Assembly (NCBI GenBank): GCA_963576565.1
Contig: OY755047.1
Location: 21,397,171 to 21,461,170, forward strand
Direction of reading: 5' to 3'
Origin: Aspidapion aeneum
Lineage: Eukaryota > Arthropoda > Insecta > Coleoptera > Brentidae
DNA: 64,000 nucleotides
The translations under genes and the position numbers were made by a program. This document shows, in pieces, positions 21,657 to 32,099 of the stretch. The stretch's first letter is position 1, and every line of letters starts with the position of its first letter. The notes under the pieces are model-generated. The model did not search any database. It was not told the origin of the DNA and saw nothing but the letters and a program-made list of their open reading frames with translations.

Positions 21657-21887
21657 TAAACAACAAGTAAAATTAAAGAAAGAAAAATAAGAAAAAAGTT
21701 TTCTGCTTCTAAATCTGATCGAACCCGGGATCTCTTGCTATCTAGGCAAACATTCTAACCACTGAATGGCTTCGGTAGTTCAGTGGTTAGAATGTTTGCC
21801 TAGAAATCAAGAGATCCCGGGTTCGATCCCCGGCCGAAGCAGAAAACTTTTTTCTTATTTTTCTTTCTTTAATTTCACTTGTTGTTT
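21657..21887. repeat. Head-to-head palindrome of tRNA-like units
   Basis: Both halves contain a tRNA-like body pointing outward, then 'gcagaaaacttttttcttat', 'tttctttctttaat' and 'acttgttgttt'. The left half in reverse complement reads 'ttcagtggttagaatg', 'tttgcctagatagcaag', 'atcccgggttcgatc'. The symmetry spans about 115 bp per arm and includes the 3' tails, so the unit that was duplicated is larger than the tRNA itself, as in a SINE or MITE carrying a tRNA. Confidence 0.8.
21769..21841 (+). tRNA. tRNA-like sequence (short variable loop, anticodon position AGA)
   Basis: Folds as a cloverleaf of 72 nt plus discriminator A. The acceptor stem GCTTCGG pairs with CCGAAGC fully. The D arm is GTTC with GAAT, the anticodon stem TTTGC with TCAAG has one mismatch, and the T arm CCGGG with CCCGG is perfect around TTCGATC. 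The internal promoter boxes are good: TAGTTCAGTGG (A) and GTTCGATCC (B). A run of six T follows at about 21848, a usual Pol III stop. The anticodon loop CTAGAAA would give AGA (serine), but serine tRNAs have a long variable arm and this has five bases, so it is more likely a tRNA-derived repeat than a working tRNA gene. The opposite copy (about 21695-21767, minus) has a perfect anticodon stem but lacks the 5' acceptor strand. Confidence 0.6.
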
Positions 21888-22590
21888 AAAGAGCCTATTT
21901 TGTTGTAGGAATACAGAGGTCAAGTCATAATCAAAAGTAATTTAAGAAATATAAAACAAAAAAATGACGTATCACAAGACTACCAAACCTATTTTGGTTT
22001 ATCTCTACCTTCTTGTGGCAAATCTAGAAGTAAAACTAAAATTGTATTGTGACAGAAAATGATGCAGTCATTTTCTTTCGTTTGTTGCTTAGCAACCAGG
22101 TCGGGTTTCAACCTTTCAGTCTGTGACAAGATTACTTAGAATTATTCGTAGGAAAAAATTAATATAGATATGTTAAAAAAAATAAGAACAAGGTACAAAA
22201 TTTCAAAATGTCTACCTAATCAACAATCACGTGACTGTCCCAAAATAATTTTGGTTTTACCTTTATGGTTTTACTCTATCAGTTTTTGACTCTATCCACA
22301 GTTTAAAACTGTTTATTTTAATTGCACTTTTCAGATTCTGTTTTTGGCGAGTGATCAGCTACCCACAGTAGGTGTACAAAATCTATCTACAGAATTATAC
22401 AGGACGCCACGATACAGTACAGGACAAAGAAATTATTTAAGTCTTGTAGGATGATGTAGAAATTTGGTTCAGCTGATTACCCCTCGATTTTAGGATTTCT
22501 GTTATATCTACACAAAATATATATTCCTATAAAGTCCCATAAAATTTTTCTATATATAAGTAGGAAGTAATATGTTTTCACTAAAAACTG
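21888..22590. other. Intergenic, nothing recognised
   Basis: AT-rich, no coding frame or clear repeat identified. Confidence 0.4.
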
Positions 22591-24190
22591 ATATTGCTTT
22601 GACAACTACTTCTTATGAAAGCTAAATTCGAATTACTGGTTTAAAAGTTATAGCCGTTAAATATATCAAATTGCCAGATAAATATTTTTTTAATTGATGC
22701 GGTTAAAAGAAATAAAAATACACATACCTAAAGCCAATTAGTTTTTTCGATATTTGGTTTTATGACCTAAAAAACGACTTAAATTATGAAATTGAAGTCG
22801 AATTGAGATTGATTTCGGAAACGTGTAAACGTGGTAAATAATTCAGGGCATGGTACAACTGATAACAGTGTGTGGAGATCATACCAAATAAAATTAAATA
22901 CAAAAATAAACATTATTAATGTTATCTTTGGAAGGTTCTAATATTTCTGATAACATTTACAAAATCTTCTATGGGTTAAACCACAAATTCTGTACCAAAT
23001 TATGAACATTTATTTCACAAACTATTACAATCTCAATAAAATCAAGGGGCTGCAGTTTTATTTAGCTACAGTGGCCATATAGATGCGAAAAGAACACACT
23101 ATGAGTTGATATTATATGACTTATAACATAAGCCTTTTACATAGCCATAACAAAAATATAAAAATTCCTATTTCACAAACTTGTAGATGGTGGGGCCAAT
23201 TATACCATATACGTAATATTCCAATACTCCCTGTTACCTATTTACACAATGGTTGGCATTTGATGCAAACATTCAAATAAAAAAAATAAAGGTACAAAAA
23301 ATGCACAGATACCAAATTTACATAGATAGAGTTTTTGTCAACTGTACGCCGATGATTTGACGTAACGAATACAAGAATAAAATAATATTTTTGCGTAAAA
23401 GTATAACCAATTAGGACATTTTATCTTAAGGACCGCAAAGAGGATAGACTTATACCCATTGATATTGCTATTTCAAATATGTTTGCATTCTGCATCGTAA
23501 GGTACCGTAGGTATTGCAATACGTACTATATGAAAATAATATGCATGTCTTTGAAAGCAACCAATCAGGTCTTTTTTGCTTAAAGACCCCAAGGCCCTCA
23601 TGTTTGCATCATGAATGGGCAGTTACCGTGGGTTTTGGAATATTATGTATATGAATTGTACCTTGATTCAAGATTCGGAAAAACGTCGTTATAAGCGATT
23701 TTTATAGTGCTATAAGTATAACCAATCAGGACATTTTATCTTAAGGACCGCAAAGAGAATAGACTTATACCCATTGATATTGCTATTTCAAATATGTTTG
23801 CATTCTGCATCGTAAGGTACCGTAGGTATTGCAATAATACGTACTATATGGAAATAATATGCATAGGTCTTTGAAAGCAACCAATCAGGTCTTTTTTGCT
23901 TAAAGACCCCCAAGGCCCTCATGTTTGCATCATGAATGGGCAGTTACCGTGGGTATTGGAATATTATGTATTTGAATTATACCTTGATTCAAGATTCGGA
24001 AAAACGTTGCTATAAGCGATTTTTATAGTGCTACGTCATATACCTAGTAAAATATGGCTAAAGTTAAAAAAATCATATTTCTCAAACTAAGCATTTTACA
24101 AACAAAACCAAGGAATTACAGTGTGGCCATAGAGATACACAAAAACGTCATATGGGGGTTTTGGGGATCCTACCAAATCTTTTGAGGCAA
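22590..24190 (-). repeat. Decayed tandem relatives of the 169-bp satellite
   Basis: Several blocks match the satellite monomer of 32100-37981 in reverse complement with strong divergence. At 23020-23120: 'tttcacaaactatta', 'ggctgcagttttatt', 'ggccatatagatgcgaaaag', 'ctatgagttgat'. At 24085-24160: 'tttctcaaactaag', 'aaccaaggaattacag', 'ggccatagagataca', 'aaaaacgtcat'. At 23680 and 23995: 'accttgattcaagattcgg', 'aaaaacgt', 'ataagcgattttta'. Order and spacing follow the monomer. Unit length is about 155-170 bp. Confidence 0.65.
23401..24031. repeat. Two-copy tandem duplication, 315-bp unit
   Basis: Starts 'gtataaccaat' at 23401 and again at 23716, and the two copies are nearly identical up to 'tttttatagtgct' at 23710 and 24031. 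Each unit itself holds two diverged halves of about 155 bp ('ggacattttatcttaaggac...taccgtaggtattg' and 'ggtcttttttgcttaaagac...taccgtgggtattgg'), so it is a recently copied dimer inside an older array. Confidence 0.85.
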
Positions 24191-24251
24191 AATTGTCAAC
24201 CCAAACTTTTAGAAACTGAAAATTTTACGATCAAAAACACAGAGTAGCAGT

Positions 24252-24797
24252 AACAAAATCGTCTACTCCCGCAAGTAGCGCCATCTAACAAAATAGGAGA
24301 GATATTAGAAAAACAGCAGGCGAGTAATAAACATCGATCGAAGAAAAGACCGATTAAAAGAGAGAATTTATCACGTGACCCTCGACAACACATTCTTTTG
24401 GTCGGATTAACGCTTGTTGTATTTTTTCCGCCTTTAAGACGTCGGCGTCAGTCAGCGGAGTTTTAAACCAAAAAACGTATTTAATTTTGTACTCGGGTAA
24501 AAAAAATTACCGCATAGCGACCAAAACTTGTTTGATTTTTAATTCACAGGTAACTCAAAAATTTACGTTTGTTATTATTTGGCTTAAAAATCCGCTGACA
24601 GACGCCGACGGCAACGTCTTGAAGGCAGAAAAACCCGCAATAAGCGATACTCTGACCTAAAAGACAATGTGTCGTCGAAGGTCATCAAGGATTCTCTCTT
24701 TAATTTAATCGATATAGCAGTTTATAACTCGTCTGCTGTTCTAGTTTCACTCGTATTTTGGTAGATGGCGCTACTTACGTGAGTAGACGATTTTGTT
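24252..24797. mobile_element. Foldback element, copy B
   Basis: Outer ends 'aacaaaatcgtctactc' and, in reverse complement, the matching 'gagtagacgattttgtt', followed by 'agtagcgccatct' in both arms. The inner arms 'agcggagttttaaacc' near 24456 and 'ggcttaaaaatccgct' near 24583 also pair. Its centre holds 'acttgtttgatttttaattc' and 'aaaatttacgtttgtt', which is the right-end tail of the 17.9-kb and 55.1-kb foldbacks. The left arm shares 'atcgatcgaagaaaagaccg' with their centres. I infer a relative in which the parts are arranged differently. Confidence 0.6.
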
Positions 24798-25084
24798 TTC
24801 TCATAACAAACAGGAAAACTTAATTATATTAAATAAAAATCACTACTTACTAATAAATCAAAAGTACACACAGATGGAAAACACAGTAACTGATCTAACC
24901 TAGAAAAACAGAAAACAAAAGAAATCGTCGCTTTGGGGATCTACCAGATGTGAAACAGGGGATTCCCAGTCAGCTCCGCGATGCCTATGCGGCAGCCGAA
25001 TCGATCGATACTACTTTTACAGGGGCGTACTGACAAATTTTCTGATGTTTAGAATGGTAGAAAACCTTTTTAGTTTAATAAGTA

Positions 25085-25197
25085 AAATTATTGAATATAT
25101 CGGATATATATCAAGCTATAAATATCATGGTATATATCGTGATATATATCATATATCGTGATATATATCATGATATATATCACTTGATATATATCCG
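25085..25197. repeat. AT-rich palindromic microsatellite
   Basis: Runs of 'gatatatatca' in alternating orientation ('atatatcgtgatatatatca' and similar), giving many overlapping self-complementary hairpins over about 110 bp. Confidence 0.8.
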
Positions 25198-25258
25198 CGG
25201 AACTCTGTAAAAAACACACATTCAGTCAAAAATTCAACAAGATCAAATTATACAACTG

Positions 25259-25587
25259 CAGTGGCGGATCCACTGGGGGGGGGGCAGAGGGGCCCGGCCC
25301 CCTCCCCTCCTTGACACAAACCTTTTCATTTTTAGTTCTAGAAAAAAAAAATAACCAATGCATAGGCCGCAAATTTTTACCAAATATAAAATTTTTCAAA
25401 AATATAATTTTTTAAAATTTTGAACCAAAATGTTTAACTGATTTTGCTCCAATTTTCACCTGCGGTACATTTTGTTTGCACGTAGTGGCAAAATTTAAAG
25501 CTAATTCTTATTAAATCTGGAAAAAAATTTTTTGTGTTTTTTTCCCTCCTTGGCGCCCTTCCCCCAGACATCATGGATCCGCCACTG
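25259..25587. mobile_element. hAT-like MITE with 'cagtggcggatcc' ends
   Basis: Ends 'cagtggcggatcca' and, in reverse complement, 'cagtggcggatccatg', with a G run inside the left end and a C-rich segment inside the right. The eight bases flanking each side ('tacaactg' left, 'taaaacag' right) match at six of eight positions, which may be a worn 8-bp target duplication. No coding content. Confidence 0.7.
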
Positions 25588-25908
25588 TAAAACAGGCTTC
25601 CTGTAGCCCAAATTTAATGAGTTCATAAAACTGTTATGAATTATACAAAAAAACTTATATAAACACATATGTCTGGAATAACTTTTTATGGGTCTCTGCT
25701 TAATATAATACGAGAACTTATAGAACAAACTAGTCATTATAAAATTTTGGAGCACATTCCAAGAATTTCATTATATGAAGGACTTATTGTAGGATTGTCA
25801 GAATCCCGTCGAAAATCAGAAAACCGAAAAAAACTAAATTCCGGCAATCTACTATAACATAAAGATAACGAAACAGCAACTTTGGAGTAGGATTATATAG
25901 CCAATATA
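25588..25908. other. Intergenic, nothing recognised
   Basis: A 62-codon plus frame at 25669-25857 is present but has no recognisable motif. No other feature seen. Confidence 0.4.
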
Positions 25909-27439
25909 CAGGGTGTTCCTTAAAGGTTTGCGAATATTTAAGGAGGTGATTCTACATTAAAAAATAATGATAATTTGTCGTATAAACTATGGTCGAAAAA
26001 TACACCGTTATAAAAATACAGGGTGTTAAAGTTTTCAAAAAAAAATTGAAATTTATTAATAATTTCGAAATCATTGGGGATATTTTATTCAAATTCGGCA
26101 CATAACCATAAATGTCTAAGGCGCATATTTTCCAAGAAGAAAATTATGGTTAACTTCGACAGTGGCGTGCGTACGAGCACTAGCTTTTTTATTTTTACAG
26201 AAAAAAATAGTACGCCACTGGGTTTTTTCAAAAAAGTTTTACTTTTTGAATTATCCACTTAATTCGATAGAAAAAAGGTCTCCTAATTTTTTTCTCTACA
26301 GGGCGTCGTTATTGGGTAAAAAAATAAAAACCGTTGTTCTGCAAAAGCAAAATAATGTGACCATTTAAAGAATACAATTGATCAAGTTGCCTTAGAAATA
26401 TCTCGATTTAATTCAAATTTAGTACGTAATAATAGGCTATTAAGATGCGTTTTTCTCAACAAAAAATAATGTTTAGCTTCATCAGTGGCGTGCGTACGGG
26501 TACTAAATTTTAAATTTTTAAAGAAAAAATAGTACGCCACTGGTTTTTTTCAAAACATTTTTACTTTTTGAATAGTACACTTAATTCTAAAGAAAAAAGT
26601 CTCTTTATTTTTTTTAAGTGTCATATTTTAAGTATTTCCAAGGCAACTAGATTAATATATTCTTAAATAAATTACATTCTTTGGCAACACAACGGTTTTT
26701 ATTTTTTTACTCAAAAACAACGCCCTGTAGAAAAAAAACTAAAGATACTTTTTTCTTTTAAATTAAACGAGGAATTCGAAAGAAGAAAAATGTTTAAAAA
26801 AAACCAGTGGCGTACTGTTTTTTCTTTAAAAATTTAAAATTTAGTACCCGTACGCACGCCACTGATGAAGCTAAACATTATTTTTTTATTGAGAAAAACG
26901 CATCTTAATAGCCTATTATTACGTACTAAATTTGAATTAAATCGAGATATTTCTAAGGCTACTTGATCAATTGTATTCTTTAAATGGTCACATTATTTTG
27001 CTTTTGCAGAACAACGGTTTTTATTTTTTTACTCAAGAACGACGCCCTGTAGAGAAAAAAATTAAGAGACCTTTTTTCTTTAGAATTAAGTGGATAATTC
27101 AAAAAGTAAAACTTTTTTGAAAAAAACCATTGGCGTACTATTTTTTTCTAAAAAAATAAAAAAGCTAGTGCCTGTACGCACGCCACTGTCCAAGTTAAAA
27201 ATCATTTTCTTCTTGGAAAATATGCGCCTTAGACATTTATAATTATGTACCAAATTTAAATAAAATATCCCTAATGATTTCGAAATTATTAATAAATTTC
27301 AATTTTTTTTTGAAAACTTTAACACCCTGTATTTTTATAACGGTGTATTTTTCGACCATAGTTTATACGACAAATTATCATTATTTTTTAATGTAGAATC
27401 ACCTCCGTAAATATTCGCAAACCTTTAAGGAACACCCTG
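25909..27439. mobile_element. 1.5-kb near-perfect palindromic element
   Basis: Ends 'cagggtgttccttaaaggtt' and its reverse complement, with TA on both sides. The arms match for roughly 700 bp each, including nested blocks with 'gtacgccactgg' and 'cagtggcgtgcgtacg' that look like older hAT-type insertions carried along in both arms. The centre is near 26640-26700. Local frames (26074-26368) are parts of the palindrome and not genes. TA flanks suggest movement by a Tc1/mariner-type enzyme. Confidence 0.85.
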
Positions 27440-27445
27440 TATATA

Positions 27446-28040
27446 CAGGGTGTCCCATAACTTAGAGGCCATAGTGCAGCATGTGATAGAGGAGGTTATT
27501 TCCGAGAACAAAGTTTATATAACATGGGGGTCAACACACATCTGTTTTAAAGATGTAGGATTTTTAAAGTTAGAGAAGTGGGGGGAAAAAGGGTTATACC
27601 AAAAAAAGAAAATTTGTCACAGCCAGAGGAATACTCATCTAATTGTGATTTAAAAATTTGGTATTCCTTTTTTTGATAAAATTACAAATTGAAAAGATAC
27701 AGGCTGTCAAAATAACCTCCAAAAATGTACATATAAGAAATAATAATTTAAAAAAAAATTTTAGCTTACTTATTCTTTTAAAAAATATCAATAATATTTT
27801 ATTATTATGTCTCGCTAGATACTTGTTATTATTAAGTTTACTGCTCTTGTTCTAGTTCTAGTTCTAGACTTTACCCAATTTCATATTTTTACTGCGTTTT
27901 TTATGTTAAAAAAATTGTCAATTTTGATGCTCTGTATCTAGACAAAGAGTTTTGACCCATACATTATAGGTACTTTTTTATCAGACGTGACCTCCTCTGT
28001 CACCTGTTGGCCTATGGCCCCTAAGTTATGGGACATCCTG
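27446..28040. mobile_element. MITE, 'cagggtgtcccataac' family, copy 2
   Basis: Begins six bases after the 1.5-kb palindrome and ends 'ttatgggacatcctg'. Shares 'gataga ggaggttatttcc', 'catgggggtcaacacac' and 'gtcacagccag' with the other two copies. Its right edge meets an RTE-like sequence at 'tatagcgaagca', and the same junction word occurs uninterrupted in the 58-kb copy, so this MITE inserted into an RTE copy at TA. Confidence 0.8.
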
Positions 28041-28923
28041 TATAGCGAAGCAAAAACATCAATCAAAATCCACGAAGGAACCAAGCCAATCGCATAAGAA
28101 GGGGTGTCAGCAGGGTGACCGAATATCCCCTAAGCTTTTTAACCAGGCCTTCGAAGATGTTTTTAAAAACTTAGATTGGGAAGAAATAGGCATTAAAGTA
28201 AGGGGAATACTTGAACCACATAAAAGATGCTGATGATAACGCCTTAATAACAGATAAGAAAGAAGAACTGATAAAAATGCTAAGCATGCTTGAGTATGAA
28301 CTACACTAAAACTAAAATCATAACATACACAGAATATATCACGATCAGCATAAACCAAGAAAAAAATAGAACAAGTACTACTATAAATACCTGCGACAAA
28401 TTATTAAACTAAAAAAAACCAACCAGCTGAAATCAAGAGACGAGTAACATTGGCCTGGGCAGCATTTGGTAAATTAAGCTACATATTAAAAAATAGAATA
28501 TATCCTCAGTCCCTTAAAATGAAAGTGTATAACCAATGTAATTTTCCTGTACTATGGATCCCAGAATGGGACACTTACAAAATCAAACATGGAAAGACCA
28601 ATTTTACATAGAAAGCTAACAGATAGAAAAAGGAATGAATGGATAAGAAATAAAACAAAAATAAGGGATGTCAGAGAAGTAGTAAAATTGAAATAAAAAT
28701 TTGCCGGTCATAATATCAGACAAAAAGACGATCAATAATGGAAGATCTTGGGAAAATAAAAGTAGTAGCAGAGACCCCAAACGAGATGAGCGTAAGATTT
28801 GAAGAAACATGCGGAAACTAGATGGATGAACACAGCGACAGTGAGAGAAGAGCGGAAGTTATTGGGGGAGGCCTATGTCCAAAGATGGATCGAAGAGGGC
28901 TAAATAGATAGATAGATAGATAG
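28041..28923 (+). pseudogene. RTE-like LINE family 2, 3' fragment with (TAGA)n tail
   Basis: In shifting frames the plus strand reads 'IHEGTKPI', then 'KKGCQQGDRISPKLFNQAFE' and 'DVFKNLDWEEIGIKV', part of the reverse transcriptase, followed by a broken FADD-box region near 28230. Further on, 'DRKRNEWIRNKTKI' near 28620 and 'YVQRWIEEG' near 28875 are C-terminal features of RTE-like proteins, and a (TAGA)n run ends the copy at 28923. Many stops and indels; inactive. Same family as 58050-59300. Confidence 0.75.
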
Positions 28924-29540
28924 TCATAAACTTCCTTCTTTAATTTTTTTTTTCGGGTAAAAAAAGAACCATTTTTTGTATTAAAAAAAATTTTATATCT
29001 TTGTTAGTTTCTAAGATATAAAGCTAATTTCTTTACTATATTAATTGATGATATCTTGCAAACAAAAAACATCAAGCATCCTTAGCATGAGAGACCCAGA
29101 GATTTTGTGACTGCAAAAAAAGTGGCCACCCTGTTATATTTTTGAAGGGTTTTTGCTAATTCTCTTAACAGTATTTTTTAAATATAGTCAGTTAGGCATG
29201 CTAGATCAAGGTACTTGACCTAAAAGTCCTAAAACAGTAAAATATAACTTGTTTGAAAAAGAACCAGCTCTATAGTAGGTTGTATAGTATCTTCGCCGAA
29301 GGTACAGTTAGGTGTACCTACCAATAGATGTAAAGGGCATTGCCTTTCATAAAAAATGCAGTGCTCAGGTGGCAGAATCTAGCAAGAAGAAGAAAAATAA
29401 ATAGGAAGAAGAAAACGATGTAATTATATACAATTAAAGTAAGAGAGCTAGTCGAAACAGCGGAATGAAAAAAATTGGCGCAACAAAATATTCATTTTCC
29501 TAAATTTAAACCCCAATAAAATGCCTATCAAAACGAGATA
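28924..29540. other. Intergenic, nothing recognised
   Basis: AT-rich. A short hairpin-forming word pair lies at 29280-29330 ('tcttcgccgaagg', 'taggtgtaccta'). No gene seen. Confidence 0.4.
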
Positions 29541-30174
29541 CAGTGAAACCTCCTATAAGCGGACACTCACGGTTTCGTCGATTTTGTCCGCTTATTGAAA
29601 GTGTCCGCTTATGAGAGAGAACTACGAAATTTTAATATATATTTATTAACAATTCCCCCAGCTTGAGTTTTTCAAATATAAAATTTTTCAGCGATCTTTC
29701 GTGCTGATAGATGTTCCTTCTCCGAAACGTTAACAACTTCCATTTTATTACGTAAACTAAGAAGGTTTTGACTAGTCGCCATTTCAAAGAGATCTATTAC
29801 TACCCAACTGAACAATAAAAATAAAACAGCAGTCTCGCCGAATAAAATATGTTGTAAATTTGACAGAAGTATTTAGTCTCCGCATTAAAATGGAAAGTGG
29901 TAATTCCCCGGCTGCAGAGTGCGTTGTTGCGAATATACTACAGAATATTTATGCCTATGTCGTGCAGCGCTCCATCCTGTTGTCAGAGGTTCGCGTCCGG
30001 TTAAGGGAGGTTTCAGAATTTTTCAACCAAAAAAAATTGTCCGCGTCCCGTTATTAGAGTGTCCGGTTATAGTTTTACATGTAAAGGAATAGAGAAAAGC
30101 TTGGTTCCAACAAATTTGTCCGCCTAAAGGAAGTGTCCGTTTGATAGAGGTATCCGCAAGGAGAGGTTTCACTG
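29541..30174 (-). mobile_element. pogo-like non-autonomous element, copy 1
   Basis: 634 bp, ends 'cagtgaaacctcctataagc' and, in reverse complement, 'cagtgaaacctctccttgcg', flanked by TA on both sides. The outer 30-60 bp hold repeated 'gtccgcttat' words. The end motif and TA target fit the pogo/Tigger group. The minus strand contains the transposase start, so the element runs right to left. A second copy lies at 45920-46546 and a truncated end at 31986-32099. Confidence 0.85.
29672..29782 (-). pseudogene. pogo-like transposase N-terminal fragment
   Basis: From an ATG at 29782 the minus strand reads MATSQNLLSLRNKMEVVNVS, then EKEHLSARKIAEKFYI before a stop. This matches the first helices of the CENP-B/psq-type helix-turn-helix that begins pogo and jerky-like transposases ('l.eK.eii...ekG.s...iA..f.i'). 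Everything downstream, including the DDE catalytic core, is deleted and the element's other terminus follows. Confidence 0.65.
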
Positions 30175-30231
30175 TATATCCAAGCTACCTAAATACCATC
30201 CTTGCGAAGATCACCCTTAAGGATTTCCAAT

Positions 30232-30419
30232 ATGCAATACCAATGATTACAACAACCCCTAGATATGTAACCTCACAAACTTAATAAAAGCAGCGGATAG
30301 ATGGCTCTGCCGTATATTCATGTAGGCCCAATGGTGACACGGCAGAGCCATCTGTCCGCTGCTGTTATTAAGTTTGTTGGGTTGCATATTTAGGGTTTGT
30401 GTAATCATTGGCAATACCT
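30232..30419. repeat. Strong hairpin, ~82-bp arms
   Basis: The arm 30232-30313 ('taccaatgattac', 'cacaaacttaataa', 'gatggctctgccgt') pairs with 30338-30419 around a loop of about 24 bases. I estimate arm identity near 85 percent. Centre of each arm is GC-rich. No target duplication found. A small MITE is likely. Confidence 0.75.
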
Positions 30420-30459
30420 ATGGGTACATAATGTGTTTTTTTAGGTAACCGGATTTTTT

Positions 30460-30870
30460 CGATATTTGTTGTATGTGCTTGGAAAAACCCTCGAAACCAT
30501 CGATTTTATTTGCCAGGGGGACACCTCTTAGCTTTCTTAAAATGTTCGTAGCACTTACCCATTTTAGGGGTAAACTTTACCTCTATATTTTGAATAGGAT
30601 AAGTGGGACAAGTGATACCTTGTTTTGAAGGTCTTTTAAATGTCTTTACTGTTTAAAAATTTTAAAAATCTATTGATTTGTTCTTGAGAAATTTGTCTTC
30701 AAATTAACCATCAGTAAAAAAAATAGGAAATAAGGTTTTAAAGTTACCCTTCAAAGGGTGCTACAAAAATTTCAAAAAGTGACCCACGCGCAAACAAAAT
30801 CGACGAAAAAAAATATCCAAAGACACCTTTGTCACCTTGGACTTGAAACACCCTCTGTATATTTAACGAT
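30460..30870. repeat. Dispersed repeat, diverged copy of the 55960-56620 family
   Basis: Shares 'tcgattttatttgcca', 'ggggtaaactttacctctat' and 'ttttgaaggtctttt' with 56025-56170 in the same orientation, and ends 'gaaacaccctctgtata'. Non-coding. Confidence 0.6.
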
Positions 30871-31580
30871 TTCGTGCCCTTCCCGACAGAGCCACTGAAT
30901 TTTCCCCCAAAATCAAGGCGGCGTAGGTACGCAGAAATTGGTCCTCAGGAGAGGGGGTTAAGCGCGGATCGTTATATCTTAAAAAAAATATATTTTTACG
31001 GGGTCTACATTCAGTGGCTATGGGAGGGACTGGTGCTTAAAACCCTAAGCCTTCCCTTCCCCATGATGTACACCACTGGGACATCGTTTCGAAAAAAAAC
31101 ATTTTATTAAAGTAGATTTTTTACACGACTTTTTGGCACGCATGTGAAAAACTAATAATTCTTTGGTACTTATTTCATTACTTACATTAATTTTTTTTGA
31201 ATGTTAATCCTTCGAAAGCAGCAAAAACAAACCAAATCACAAAATCACTAACAAACTGCAGACGAAAATACTTGACAAGGATGTCTACTAGACCTTCGCG
31301 AACTAGAATCTACTAATAAAACAGTTCTAAAATGAGTTATTTGACCTAAAACTGTACTAACCGTGTAGAAAACAACAGTTAACTTAACTAGAAGCACTTC
31401 TTTACCAATTATATACAAGAATGCACTTAAATAGCATCTATATATCTTTTTTAAGAAGAACTTGTCAAATTACTACCATAGAAAGGGCAACGCAAACAGC
31501 CAATAACGAAGGTATGTTCCACGAAAGTGAACAAAGGTCACAATAGTTTTAAAAATTGTACTAGGAATATTAAAATAGGG
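30871..31580. other. Intergenic, no gene recognised
   Basis: The 78-codon frame at 30874-31110 lies in mixed-composition sequence with no motif. The rest is AT-rich. Confidence 0.4.
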
Positions 31581-31581
31581 G

Positions 31582-31802
31582 TGAGGGGGGCACATGTGAA
31601 CAATTTTAATATTTTTATTTCTTGGTGCAAAATAAAAGAAGCTTCAAATAAAGCAAATATGTTAAATGTCTTAGTAGGTTGTTGTTAAACAATTTTGGCG
31701 AATAAATGTTAATTATTTTTATTTTGTGACATTATATAATGCTGTCCCTATAAGGGGCACATGTGGACAGACAAAAAGAAATCAGTGGGGCACATGTGGA
31801 CA
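31582..31802. repeat. Three copies of a 'ggggcacatgtg' motif
   Basis: The 8-bp palindrome cacatgtg lies at 31591-31598, 31758-31765 and 31791-31798, each preceded by four or more G and followed by 'gaaca' or 'gaca'. Spacing is 167 and 33 bp. It may be a terminal or subterminal motif of an unrecognised element. Confidence 0.6.
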
Positions 31803-31985
31803 ATGATAAAATTATAATAATAACAACTGTAAATATTTTGTAAACGGAATACTTTTATTTTTTCATAAAAATACATAGAGCTAATTAGATTTTGGTCAAA
31901 GTTCATTATTGCTAATGACAATTAAAATTTTTAAAAAATGCTAACTTAACGGAGCATCGTATCAATATGCGGTTTTCGTAATATA

Positions 31986-32099
31986 CAGTGAAACCTCCTA
32001 TAAGCGGACACTCACGGTTTCGTCAATTTTGTCCGCTTATTGGAGGTGTCCGCTTATGAGAGGGAACTGCGAAATCTTAATATATATTTATTAACAATT
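31986..32099. mobile_element. pogo-like element end, truncated at the satellite edge
   Basis: Matches the left 115 bp of the element at 29541, starting 'cagtgaaacctcctataagc' after a TA, and stops after 'tttattaacaatt', where satellite sequence begins. The upstream flank (about 31930-31985) matches 44835-44880, a different repeat that is unbroken there, showing that the pogo-like element inserted at a TA within that repeat. Confidence 0.8.

Noticed and set aside
21769..21841. Functional serine tRNA gene
   Set aside because: Anticodon position would be AGA but there is no long variable arm, one anticodon-stem pair is mismatched, and it lies in a palindromic repeat.
26074..26368. Two overlapping plus-strand frames
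   Set aside because: Inside the 1.5-kb palindrome; repeated in the other arm and without motif.
30232..30419. Pre-miRNA
   Set aside because: Arms of about 82 bp and near-perfect pairing over the whole length fit a MITE hairpin better than a typical insect pre-miRNA; kept only as a repeat.
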